Part shown: piece by piece, positions 32,890 to 39,809 of the stretch
Layout: every line of letters begins with the position of its first letter
Position numbering within the stretch: position 1 is the first letter of the stretch
NCBI GenBank assembly: GCA_002789615.1
Contig: PFTO01000166.1
Span: forward strand, 7,883 to 47,691
Direction of reading: 5' to 3'
DNA: 39,809 nucleotides
Origin: Acidobacteria bacterium CG_4_9_14_3_um_filter_49_7
GTDB taxonomy: Bacteria; Acidobacteriota; Holophagae; Thermotomaculales; Thermotomaculaceae
Notes under the pieces: model-generated
What the model saw: only the letters and a program-made list of their open reading frames with translations
The model's database searches: none
Told to the model about the DNA's origin: nothing
Program-made: the position numbers and the translations under genes

Positions 32890-32918
32890 ATCATAATAAA
32901 CCCAAAGAGATCAGTCAA
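32890..32918 (-). promoter_or_regulatory. Promoter of perR-rubrerythrin, predicted leaderless
   Basis: On the minus strand, TTGACT (complement of 32913-32918) and TATGAT (complement of 32890-32895) are 17 bases apart. Only ATTTTT separates the -10 box from the perR ATG, placing the transcription start at the start codon. An AT-rich TTTATTATGATATTT stretch over the -10 may hold a diverged PerR site for self-control. Confidence 0.75.
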
Positions 32919-32961
32919 GAGGAAGCATGTTTAAATAAGAGCAGGTACAATTTATTTTAGA

Positions 32962-33888
32962 TCAACTTCCATACAGGCCGGAGCTTAAGTAGCGCTCTCC
33001 TGTGTCCATGATCATGACCACAATTCGTTTACCCGCATTCTCGGTTCGTTTTGCCACTTCGAGTGCCGCCCAGACAGCCGCACCGGAGGAAATCCCAGCC
33101 AAAATACCTTCCAGACGGGCCAGTTTTTGGGCTGTTTCAAATGCGTCTTCATTTTTTACCCGAATTACCTCGTCAATAATATCCCGATTCAAAACAGCGG
33201 GGAAAAAACCGGCGCCAATTCCCTGAATTTTGTGGGGGCCAGGCTGACCGCCTGAAAGAATCGCCGAGTCTTCCGGCTCCACTGCAACTGTTTTGAATTC
33301 CGGATTTCTCTTCTTCAGTTCCTCAGAAATGCCGGTAATGCTGCCGCCGGTGCCGACACCATCTACCAGAATGTCCACCTTTCCCTCCGTGTCGTTCCAG
33401 ATTTCAACAGCCGTATTTTCCCGATGGGCAGCGGGATTTGCCGGGTTCTCAAATTGCTGCAGAATCAAAGCTCCGTCAGTGTTTTCCACAATTTCGGTCG
33501 CCTTCTCAATAGCGCCCTTCATTCCCTTTGCGCCGTCGGTGAGCACCAGCTTCGCGCCCAGCGCCTGTAACAAGGCTCGGCGTTCAACACTCATGGTGTC
33601 CGGCATGGTGAGTATAAGATTGTATCCTTTTACCGCCGCCACCCAGGCCAACGCAATGCCGGTGTTTCCTGACGTGGGCTCCACAAGCACCGTATTTCCC
33701 CTGATTTTTCCTGCCCTTTCAGCCGCTTCAATCATTGAAACACCGATTCTGTCCTTGATACTGCTTCCGGGATTGGTAAACTCCAGCTTGGCCAACACTT
33801 CGGCCACTGATCCTTCGGTAATCCGGTTCAACCGTACCAGCGGTGTATTCCCAGTTAATTCAATGAGATTATTGTAAATGCGTGTCAT
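32962..33888 (-). CDS. cysK: Cysteine synthase A (O-acetylserine sulfhydrylase)
   Basis: The 308-residue PLP enzyme has Lys45 in SSIKDR as the Schiff-base lysine. The substrate loop is PTSGNTG, the phosphate-binding loop GVGTGGS (Ser where GT is more common), and the C-terminal SSGAA is present. It forms cysteine from O-acetylserine and sulfide. AGGAG precedes the ATG. It lies upstream of perR on the same strand but separated by the perR promoter. Cysteine supply may link to the lyase-SelD fusion, though they are 30 kb apart. Confidence 0.95.
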   Translation of the reverse strand: MTRIYNNLIELTGNTPLVRLNRITEGSVAEVLAKLEFTNPGSSIKDRIGVSMIEAAERAGKIRGNTVLVEPTSGNTGIALAWVAAVKGYNLILTMPDTMSVERRALLQALGAKLVLTDGAKGMKGAIEKATEIVENTDGALILQQFENPANPAAHRENTAVEIWNDTEGKVDILVDGVGTGGSITGISEELKKRNPEFKTVAVEPEDSAILSGGQPGPHKIQGIGAGFFPAVLNRDIIDEVIRVKNEDAFETAQKLARLEGILAGISSGAAVWAALEVAKRTENAGKRIVVMIMDTGERYLSSGLYGS

Positions 33889-34345
33889 GGTTTTCTCCTG
33901 ACTAATTCGTTTTGTTGATAAAGTTTTTTAAATGAATGGATTGGATAGCATGGATCGTATGGGTCAGGGGCGACAGGTGCAGCTCGAAATGAAGATTGCA
34001 ACCCGTGTGGCGAGTTCTGGTATCTCATTTCGGACAGAAACCTCCCAAAATGCGCAATTGTCCCGGCTTCGACTGCTAATCTTTTCTGAAACCTTGCAGA
34101 AACCTGGACGTGAAGAATATTTCAACTGGCACTCCTTGTGCATTTCCATTGGAATGATATGTGAACACGCTCGCCTTGTCAAGGAATACTTCACAAAAAA
34201 GAAAAGTTTCCGATACACTCCTGCCTCAAGTCCGCCCCCTCCGACTTTCGAAGTTATTTCCCTTTGGGGGGTTCTTCTTTCTTACCGATCTTGTTGTTCG
34301 CAAGTCTGGCATTCCACCGTTTTGCCCATCTATCAAATGAATCCC
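33889..34345. other. Intergenic region, no gene recognised
   Basis: This 457-base gap lies between cysK and the phosphatase remnant. The longest frames (33932-34366 on + and 33964-34218 on -) have no ribosome site and no recognisable domain. I see no hairpin or repeat of note. It may be decayed coding sequence. Confidence 0.5.
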
Positions 34346-34869
34346 TTAGTGACGCGGCACAACTGAACCAAATATGACGAAACGGACAGAAAACGCCTCT
34401 CTTGCCTCAGATGACGACTTTCCTTCCATGGCCACCTGCCACATGGCCGCTCCCAATGCAGCCCGGTCCGCACCGGATTTGCAGTGGATCAAAACCGGCT
34501 TCGGCACCTTCTTGAAGAATCTCACCAGTTTGTCCAGCATGTCCGGTGAAGCTGGCTTGCTTGCGGAAAGACCAAAATTGTAGTGTTCAATGTGTAACTT
34601 ACGACATGCAACGACCTCTTCCTGGTACCATCTCCGTTCCGGAACCTTGCTTCGAAGGTTGATGACTGAACGGATGCCATATTTGGCCGCATATTGGGCC
34701 ATGTGCTCTGGTCTGACCTGACCGGATCGATAGGCAACGCCGGGGGTAATCGCGTGGAAGTTGTCGCCAATGAGAAGGTGGGCAAACCATCCGACTGAAC
34801 AAAAAACATGAAGACGACAAGAATGAAGAGGCTCTTGAACACCCTTCGGGCCAAGTCAGATTTTGACAT
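34346..34869 (-). pseudogene. Secreted dual-specificity (tyrosine) phosphatase-like gene, frameshifted
   Basis: Translation should start at the ATG at 34869, which has AAGGAG 6 bases upstream and opens a signal-peptide-like MSKSDLARRVFKSLFILVV. That frame loses the family after about 24 residues. The expected continuation (LIGDNFHAITPGVAYRSGQ, then RSVINLR and the catalytic HCKSGADR loop) lies in another frame. The switch falls at a run of six As (34801-34806); one more base there would join the halves. The family is DSP/PTP-like with a CxxxxxR active site. It is either a true pseudogene, a phase-variable gene or a sequencing error. The downstream part alone (34346-34702) has no good ribosome site. 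Confidence 0.75.
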
Positions 34870-35151
34870 GAACGCTCCTTTTTTGTCAGGCCATGAGTGT
34901 GAAAATGTTTGGGAAAAAACGATAAAGCACGCCTCAGTGCGAAGCTGCATAATTTTCCAAATGGCCAATGCTTAACCTATTCTATGAGTGTTTTTCGATT
35001 CTGTAAAGGAATATGCGAGTCTATGCCAGTCAAACAGCACATCTCCAAAACCTTCACTGCCATCCATCCTTTCAACTCATACACATCCTGATAGCCAACT
35101 CCCTCATCTCATGACGAAATTGCCGGGAACCATTGTTCGTACAGGAAACTT
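34870..35151. other. Intergenic region between phosphatase and polyferredoxin genes
   Basis: This holds the AAGGAG ribosome site of the phosphatase gene at its left end. Otherwise I see nothing that I can name: no strong hairpin, repeat or gene. Confidence 0.45.
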
Positions 35152-35922
35152 CTAACCCTTTTGGTAGGAACCCTGAATTTGATTTTTGTATTTCTTTCTG
35201 TTCCAGACAAATTTCAGTTTCACGGCATTGACCTTGCAGGATTCAATGCATTTTCCGCAGAGAATACATTCGGAATTCGTTATCAGCCCCTTGTTGTTTT
35301 TTATGTAATCAAGCATCGGGATTCGCAAAAGACAATCCTGTTCACATTTTCCGCAGCCCGTGCATTTTTCCACATCAACCACGGGGATAAGGCGCGAGTG
35401 ATGAGCACCTGCTGCACATAAAGTACCCATGAGGCACAGATTTCTGCACCCCCATCTTCGATCAAGCAAAAGCCCGAATATGACAGCCAGTGAAACATCA
35501 ACCATCCACGCAATCTTATAGTGCATACTGAAATCAAGTGCAAGAAAGGAAGGGATGACAGCAAAATTATGGGTGATCCCTTTCCCGGAATTCACAACAT
35601 AGAAAGCGATTGCGGAAGCGAAAAAAAGGATCAGGATCAGCAATCTCACCCATGTCTTCGGCTTGTTCCATTTTGTGGCTCTACTGGCGTGCCGACTTGA
35701 CAGATCGTAAGCCGTTCCCATAAAGCAAAACCAGCCGCAACCGATTCTTCCAAAAAGTGGTGTAATCAGGATAAACCCCATCCAGACGAGTACAACGAAT
35801 GTAACAACCCCCCAATATATTGAATGCCAGATGAAACCGAATGCAAAATACTGGAAGAAAACAGGCGTCAACAACAGAAAAACAATTCTGGAAACAGCGT
35901 TGAGTGAAAATAGTCGCTTCAT
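35152..35922 (-). CDS. NapH-like membrane polyferredoxin
   Basis: The 256-residue protein has about four to five membrane helices in residues 10-170, with cysteine motifs CGWFCFMG and CRNLCLMGTLC at helix ends. This is the NapH/NosR/CcoG pattern. The C-terminus carries two [4Fe-4S] ferredoxin motifs: CTGCGKCEQDC and CILCGKCIESCKV. Such proteins move electrons from the quinol pool to periplasmic or membrane redox partners. No nap, nos or cco gene is next to it, so the partner is unknown. The ribosome site AAGGA is about 10 bases from the ATG. Confidence 0.85.
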   Translation of the reverse strand: MKRLFSLNAVSRIVFLLLTPVFFQYFAFGFIWHSIYWGVVTFVVLVWMGFILITPLFGRIGCGWFCFMGTAYDLSSRHASRATKWNKPKTWVRLLILILFFASAIAFYVVNSGKGITHNFAVIPSFLALDFSMHYKIAWMVDVSLAVIFGLLLDRRWGCRNLCLMGTLCAAGAHHSRLIPVVDVEKCTGCGKCEQDCLLRIPMLDYIKNNKGLITNSECILCGKCIESCKVNAVKLKFVWNRKKYKNQIQGSYQKG

Positions 35923-36237
35923 ATTACAACAGTCCTTATTTAAATTGGATGGTTAGCTTCAGGTGACATAAACGCACGATACCACTGCTCAAGTGATCGG
36001 AAAGATTCTTCCGATAGGCCCCTCTCTTACTTGAGTGTCAATTCGATTCCACAGATCATACGAGGACTCGCAAAGGAATGTTTCCACTGGCGTTACTGTA
36101 AGTTCAGCCCCCACAACATTCTTTTTTCTCTTCTCTCGTCAACTGTCACACGTCATTCCCTTTCCCTCACACTCTCGCACTCATCACTCATCACTCATCA
36201 CTCATCACTCATCACTCATCACTTCCTTCCCTTCCCT
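35923..36237. other. Divergent intergenic region with heptamer microsatellite
   Basis: This is the gap between the polyferredoxin gene and the ilvE promoter. It contains pyrimidine-rich low-complexity sequence from about 36120 to 36237, including the TCATCAC array. A CTTATTTA word at 35935-35942 matches one arm of the 23500-23518 palindrome, but without the second arm. No gene seen. Confidence 0.5.
36181..36222 (+). repeat. Heptamer microsatellite (TCATCAC) x6
   Basis: Six perfect TCATCAC units, immediately upstream of the ilvE promoter (-35 at 36238). A change in copy number would not move the promoter elements relative to ilvE, but could shift any upstream site. Confidence 0.95.
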
Positions 36238-36266
36238 TTGAATCCGGGCCGGTTCAATGGTAGAAT
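36238..36266 (+). promoter_or_regulatory. Promoter of ilvE
   Basis: TTGAAT (36238-36243) and TAGAAT (36261-36266) are 17 bases apart. The predicted leader is about 108 bases, long enough for regulation. It contains a small hairpin, GCCCC/GGGGC, near 36340-36356. Confidence 0.6.
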
Positions 36267-36381
36267 GAGTTGAAATTGATTTGAATCCACTGAGCGAATG
36301 ACATGATCATGCTAAGATCCAAAAACTTTTCAACGGGGGCCCCGCTGATTGGGGCAATCGCTCTCACAAACAGGAGGAAAC

Positions 36382-37302
36382 ATGTTTCGACCGGACCTTA
36401 AGATCTGGATGAACGGTGAATTTGTCAATCTGGAAGACGCAAAAGTCAGCATCCTATCCCACGCGCTTCACTATGGGAGTTCCTTTTTTGAAGGGATCCG
36501 TTGCTATGAAACCAAGACCGGGCCGGCGGTTTTCCGCCTGAAGGAACACACTGACCGTCTATTTAATTCCACTAAGATGTACCGAACGGAAATCCCCTTT
36601 ACCCGGGATGAAATCAATGACGCCATCCTCGAAACGATCCGCGCCAACAACATGAAATCATGCTATATCCGACCCCTTGTGTATCGGGGGTTCAAGACAA
36701 TGGGGGTCAATCCCTTTCCCTGCCCCGTGGAAGTGATGATAGCAGTGTGGGAATGGGGTGCGTATCTCGGACCGGAAGCACTGGAAAAAGGCGTGGATGT
36801 CAAAATCAGCACCTGGACAAAACTGGCACCCAACACCATGCCCACAATGGCCAAATCCGGTGCGAATTATATGAATTCACAGCTCATCAAAATGGAAGCA
36901 ATCGTCGACGGTTATGATGAAGGTATCTGCCTCAACACCCGTGGGCATGTTTCTGAAGGAAGCGGGGAAAACATCTTCCTGCTGAAAGACGACAAACTGC
37001 ACACCCCCCCCTACTCCGAATCAATGCTCCCGGGCATTACCCGAAATTCCGTTATTCGGATCGCAGACGAAGCCGGCATCCCGGTTGTGGAGACAGCCAT
37101 TCCCCGTGAATGGCTGTACATTGCAGACGAAATTTTCTTCACCGGAACCGCGGCTGAAATTACCCCCATTGCTTCAGTAGACCGTATTGCCATTGGAAGT
37201 GGCAAGCGCGGTCCGGTTACAAAAATGATCCAGGATTCCCTCTTTGGAATCTTGAACGGAGAGCTGGAAGACAGATTTAACTGGCTGACCCCGGTTTTGT
37301 AA
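36382..37302 (+). CDS. ilvE: Branched-chain amino acid aminotransferase
   Basis: The 306-residue class IV aminotransferase starts at the ATG at 36382, just after AGGAGG; 11 extra upstream codons in frame are not supported. PLP Lys158 lies in TMAKSGANYMNS. The other landmarks are HYGSSFFEGIRCYE and EGSGENIFLL, with TAAEITPI near the end. It interconverts Val, Leu and Ile with their keto acids. It is followed after 30 bases by the secreted beta-barrel-like protein gene. Confidence 0.96.
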   Translation: MFRPDLKIWMNGEFVNLEDAKVSILSHALHYGSSFFEGIRCYETKTGPAVFRLKEHTDRLFNSTKMYRTEIPFTRDEINDAILETIRANNMKSCYIRPLVYRGFKTMGVNPFPCPVEVMIAVWEWGAYLGPEALEKGVDVKISTWTKLAPNTMPTMAKSGANYMNSQLIKMEAIVDGYDEGICLNTRGHVSEGSGENIFLLKDDKLHTPPYSESMLPGITRNSVIRIADEAGIPVVETAIPREWLYIADEIFFTGTAAEITPIASVDRIAIGSGKRGPVTKMIQDSLFGILNGELEDRFNWLTPVL

Positions 37303-37332
37303 ATCGACTCATAACATATGAGGAGGTCGTCA

Positions 37333-37851
37333 ATGAACAGAAAACAGATGTTCACACTTTCCCTGGCAATCCTTACACTGCTTCTTACTCCCCAGCTTGC
37401 AGCTACGGAGCCTGCCTCGACTCTGGCTCCGCTGATACCGCTTTCGGGGAAATGGGTGAGAAGGGGAGAAGGAACGAATGGGCCATCCGTTGTGAAGCAG
37501 GTCTTTGCCTTTGCACTGGGTGAAAGCCATTTCGTGAGCAAGACAACGGCTCGGTTCAAACCAAAGGATGGAGAAAAGACAGGTCAGCTTCGAGAATCAG
37601 CCGGTTTCTTCAGTTATGACCCCGCAGAAAAAAACATCCTGTACCGGGAATTTACTTCCGATGGCCAGGTAAATCGCTACAAACTGCAAAAGGTTTCCAA
37701 AGACGGGATGACGATTACTTTCCAAAACGACAAGGGAAATGGAAATCAAGCAGAAAATCAAACCCGGTTGATTTTCCAGCTAGCAAACCAGAGCAATCTG
37801 CAGGTGATCTTCTCCCAATCCCCGGGTGGTAAAACCTTCACACCGGTCTAA
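37333..37851 (+). CDS. Secreted lipocalin-like (DUF1579-type) protein of unknown function
   Basis: The ATG at 37333 is chosen because GAGGAGG lies 6 bases upstream; the ATG at 37318 would overlap that site. The 172-residue product has a signal peptide (MNRKQMFTLSLAILTLLLTP, cleavage near LAA-TE). A small beta-barrel pattern follows: LSGKWVRRGEG, ESHFVSKTTARF, ESAGFFSYDP, then FTSDGQVNRYKL. It resembles DUF1579 or nitrobindin-like barrels, but I cannot assign a ligand. It sits between ilvE and the M64 peptidase, both on +. Confidence 0.7.
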   Translation: MNRKQMFTLSLAILTLLLTPQLAATEPASTLAPLIPLSGKWVRRGEGTNGPSVVKQVFAFALGESHFVSKTTARFKPKDGEKTGQLRESAGFFSYDPAEKNILYREFTSDGQVNRYKLQKVSKDGMTITFQNDKGNGNQAENQTRLIFQLANQSNLQVIFSQSPGGKTFTPV

Positions 37852-37959
37852 ACTATCCAAATGAGGCGGGTAAAGCTAAAGAAGAAGAATTGGGCTCGTC
37901 GAGAGATGAAAAACAAAGATGCTTCTGCAGACTTAAATTAGAACCATGGAGAATCAGAA

Positions 37960-39435
37960 ATGAAGATAAAACGCCTGGTATTTGTTGTTTTCTCGCTTTG
38001 CATTCTCTTTCCTCTCCCGGCCAATGAACCGGTTGGATTTGATCATTTTTTTGAAAATGCAACCCTTCGCGTAGACCTGATTCATATCGGGGACAAAACA
38101 TCAGAATTGTACGCGGTTGACCGCATGTACAAAACACCGGTCTGGGCCGGCTCCCCAGCCCATGTAATTGACACCTTTAATAACGGACGCTATTTCATCA
38201 GGGTTTTTGACAGCGTAAGCGGAAAACTGATTTTTTCCCGGGGATTCAACTCAATCTTCGGGGAGTACGCCACGACAAAACCCGCTGCCAACGGAATCAA
38301 ACGGGCCTTCCCTGAAACCGCATTAATTCCCTTTCCCCGGAATCCTGTTCGCCTGACCATCAGTGCCCGTAACCGGGACAACTCCCTGAAAGAGATTTTC
38401 CGACAGGAAATCGACCCGAAAAGCGTGGACATTCTCCAGCTTAAAAAAAATGAGGACGTGGAGATTATACCCATTGCCGGAAACACCAATCCCCACCACT
38501 CTATGGATCTGGCAATTGTGGCAGACGGTTATACCGGGGCGGAACGGAATAAAGCAGTATCTGATGCAAAGTATTTTGCCGCCAAACTGCTGAACATGGC
38601 CCCTTATAATCGCTATCGCAATCATATCAACATTGCCCTTGCGTTTCGTCCGTCGCCCGACAGCGGGTGCACAGAACCGACCCGGGGCATTTACAAACGA
38701 ACGGCGGTGAATGCTTCATTCAATTCACTGGGCCTGCCCCGATACCTCCTCACCGAAGACAACCGGGACCTCCGGGATATTGCCGGTGCGGTTCCCTACG
38801 ATATTGCGGTGGTGATGGTCAACAGTCCCCGCTACGGAGGCGGCGGCATCTACAATTTTTTCTGCGTTTTTACCGCGGACAACCCCTATCGGAACTATGT
38901 CTTTCTCCACGAATTCGGCCACGCATTCGCCGGCCTGGCTGACGAATACTATTCTTCCGCTGTTACTTATGATGACTTTTACCCCAATGGAGTGGAACCG
39001 CTGGAACCCAACATTACCGCGCTCATAGATTCAAACCACTTGAAATGGAAAGAACTGGCCAGCCCCGGTGTTTCGATTCCGACATCATGGGGGAAAGCGG
39101 AATATGACAGCCAGAATCTGGATTATCAGAAAAAGCGTCGCCTTCTGGACGGCAAAATAGCAAAACTGACCCGGGATGGCGCATCGGCTGATCAAATCAG
39201 GGAGTTGAAAGCACGTGCAGCCAAATTGTCGGCACAAAACGGTACATGGGTGAATCAATTCTTCGCGAATAATCCGGAAAGAGACAAAGTCGGCGCATTT
39301 GAAGGGGCCGGCTACATTCCAGAGGGATTATATCGGCCCCAGCTTGACTGCATCATGTTCAGCAAGGGAGAAAAGCCCTTCTGCAAGGTCTGCGCAGCGG
39401 CCATCGCCGCAAGGCTCCGCTTCTACATCGAATAA
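37960..39435 (+). CDS. Secreted M64 family metallopeptidase (IgA-peptidase-like)
   Basis: The 491-residue protein has a signal peptide of about 21 residues and a beta-rich N-terminal domain (about 25-170). The M64 catalytic domain begins near DLAIVADGYT. Zinc ligands His317 and His321 with catalytic Glu318 lie in HEFGHAFAGLADEYY. A helical Lys/Arg-rich insert (about 385-430) and a CIMF...FCKVC ending, typical of M64, follow. M64 includes the Clostridium ramosum IgA peptidase, but most members are environmental and of unknown substrate. GGAGAATCAG precedes the ATG. A hexamer repeat follows its stop. Confidence 0.9.
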   Translation: MKIKRLVFVVFSLCILFPLPANEPVGFDHFFENATLRVDLIHIGDKTSELYAVDRMYKTPVWAGSPAHVIDTFNNGRYFIRVFDSVSGKLIFSRGFNSIFGEYATTKPAANGIKRAFPETALIPFPRNPVRLTISARNRDNSLKEIFRQEIDPKSVDILQLKKNEDVEIIPIAGNTNPHHSMDLAIVADGYTGAERNKAVSDAKYFAAKLLNMAPYNRYRNHINIALAFRPSPDSGCTEPTRGIYKRTAVNASFNSLGLPRYLLTEDNRDLRDIAGAVPYDIAVVMVNSPRYGGGGIYNFFCVFTADNPYRNYVFLHEFGHAFAGLADEYYSSAVTYDDFYPNGVEPLEPNITALIDSNHLKWKELASPGVSIPTSWGKAEYDSQNLDYQKKRRLLDGKIAKLTRDGASADQIRELKARAAKLSAQNGTWVNQFFANNPERDKVGAFEGAGYIPEGLYRPQLDCIMFSKGEKPFCKVCAAAIAARLRFYIE

Positions 39436-39440
39436 CAGTG

Positions 39441-39470
39441 GGTAGGAGTAGGGGTAGGGGTAGGGGTAAG
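39441..39470 (+). repeat. Hexamer microsatellite (RGTAGG) x5
   Basis: Five units (GGTAGG, AGTAGG, GGTAGG, GGTAGG, GGTAAG) begin 5 bases after the M64 stop. They are a variant of the AGTAGG array at 19241-19276, which also directly follows a peptidase stop codon. Confidence 0.9.
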
Positions 39471-39521
39471 AAAAGACAGGGACTTATCTATTTCCTCCCT
39501 TTATCCCCCTCTTTCAGAACA

Positions 39522-39542
39522 CTGAACACTGAACACCTCTTT
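39522..39542 (+). repeat. GAACACT tandem repeat, copy of 520-540
   Basis: CTGAACACTGAACACCTCTT plus one T is identical to 520-540. It belongs to a GAACACT array of about three units that begins at 39516, next to the end of rsgA. Confidence 0.85.
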
Positions 39543-39551
39543 GGCCACTCG

Positions 39552-39809
39552 TCACCCTTCACTTCTTTTCCCATCTTTTTCGGGTGATTTTCCAAATGAC
39601 TTGTGGATTCTTTTGGCGTGGCGTTTCTTCGCGATTTTCTTATCCTTTGGACTGCCGTCTTCCCGTTCCGTCACCTCTGCCTTCAGCTTCAGGTAACGGG
39701 CAACCCGCCCTGCATCCAGTTCACCGGATGATATTGCAGCCAGCACTGCGCAACCGGGTTCGTGGTTGTGTGTACAGTTCCGGAACCGGCAATATTCCGC
39801 GAATGCGAC
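39552..39809 (-). CDS. rsgA: C-terminal end of ribosome biogenesis GTPase RsgA (runs off window)
   Basis: The frame enters from the right edge and ends at 39552, giving 85 residues. It begins with FAEYCRFRNCTHNHEPGCAV, the zinc-finger segment of RsgA (YjeQ), with the Cys-x4-Cys-x-His-x5-Cys spacing. AISSGELDAGRVARYLKL follows. An ATG at 39746 lies inside this domain and is not the start. A lysine- and arginine-rich tail of about 30 residues ends the protein, longer than in E. coli. RsgA is a circularly permuted GTPase that checks 30S subunit maturation. The GTPase domain is outside the window. Confidence 0.92.
   Translation of the reverse strand, partial: VAFAEYCRFRNCTHNHEPGCAVLAAISSGELDAGRVARYLKLKAEVTEREDGSPKDKKIAKKRHAKRIHKSFGKSPEKDGKRSEG

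Noticed and set aside
33932..34366. 144-codon open frame on + between cysK and the phosphatase remnant
   Set aside because: No ribosome site, no recognisable domain, odd composition, and it runs into the phosphatase gene on the other strand.
35935..35942. Second PerR-like site upstream of the polyferredoxin gene
   Set aside because: Only one arm (CTTATTTA) is present; no inverted partner within range.
36181..36222. Possible CRISPR array (regular repeats)
   Set aside because: The units are 7 bases with no spacers; this is a simple tandem repeat. No cas genes are in the window.
36303..36401. ilvE attenuator leader peptide as a confident feature
   Set aside because: No ribosome site, few branched-chain codons, and no terminator hairpin with T-run; kept only as a low-interest finding.
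37862..37942. 26-codon basic frame between the beta-barrel-like gene and the M64 gene
   Set aside because: No ribosome site and no conserved feature visible; likely chance.

Overview
The window is about 39.8 kb of gene-dense bacterial chromosome from a Gram-negative organism. The Gram-negative call rests on LPS-control domains of the LapA/LapB type, HflK/HflC, and many proteins with Sec signal peptides. The gene content suits an anaerobe or microaerophile: a cytochrome bd-like complex with c-type hemes, rubrerythrin, PerR, a Dps-like ferritin, KatG, a polyferredoxin and selenium metabolism. The order rplU-rpmA-obgE-nadD-rsfS-rlmH is typical of deltaproteobacteria-like and acidobacteria-like lineages. 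The phylum cannot be fixed from the sequence alone. No prophage, transposase, CRISPR array or rRNA was seen. Several intergenic gaps carry short tandem repeats (AGTAGG, TCATCAC, GAACACT), an unusual feature for bacteria.

Layout. 1-260 (-): N-terminal fragment of a probable radical SAM maturase. 542-4594 (-): secreted phospholipase D-like protein, FMN reductase, and a selenocysteine lyase/cysteine desulfurase fused to selenophosphate synthetase. 4765-10700 (+): initiator tRNA with a near-perfect promoter, then the housekeeping run rplU, rpmA, obgE, nadD, rsfS, rlmH, a LapA-LapB-like fusion, yebC and ruvC. 11014-12996 (-): EAL protein with a degenerate GGDEF-like region. 13245-14821 (+): CNNM/CBS membrane protein and a four-helix membrane protein. 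14884-17577 (-): hflK-hflC-rsbW-like-rsbV-like operon. 17999-20303 (+): M20 peptidase and XerD-like recombinase. 20470-23415 (-): katG, a 40-codon catalase remnant and a thioferritin-like Dps protein behind one promoter with a PerR-like palindrome. 23648-27694 (-): a 1348-residue membrane protein of unknown function with two similar halves. 27900-30727 (-): two-subunit bd-like oxidase with three c-type heme sites. 30848-31721 (+): GAF-like and cupin proteins. 31793-33888 (-): rubrerythrin, PerR and CysK. 34346-34869 (-): a frameshifted phosphatase. 35152-35922 (-): NapH-like polyferredoxin. 36382-39435 (+): ilvE, a secreted beta-barrel-like protein and an M64 peptidase. 39552-39809 (-): C-terminal end of rsgA.

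How the genes work together. The clearest theme is peroxide and oxygen defence. PerR has the full set of peroxide-sensing ligands and is probably made from a leaderless mRNA. It sits beside rubrerythrin, and a Fur-family-like palindrome overlaps the promoter of the Dps-like/katG operon. That operon still holds the translated start of a deleted monofunctional catalase gene. A cytochrome-c-fed bd-type complex fits oxygen removal or microaerobic respiration. The other notable points are natural fusions: lyase-SelD couples selenide release to selenophosphate synthesis, and LapA-LapB joins two LPS-assembly regulators.
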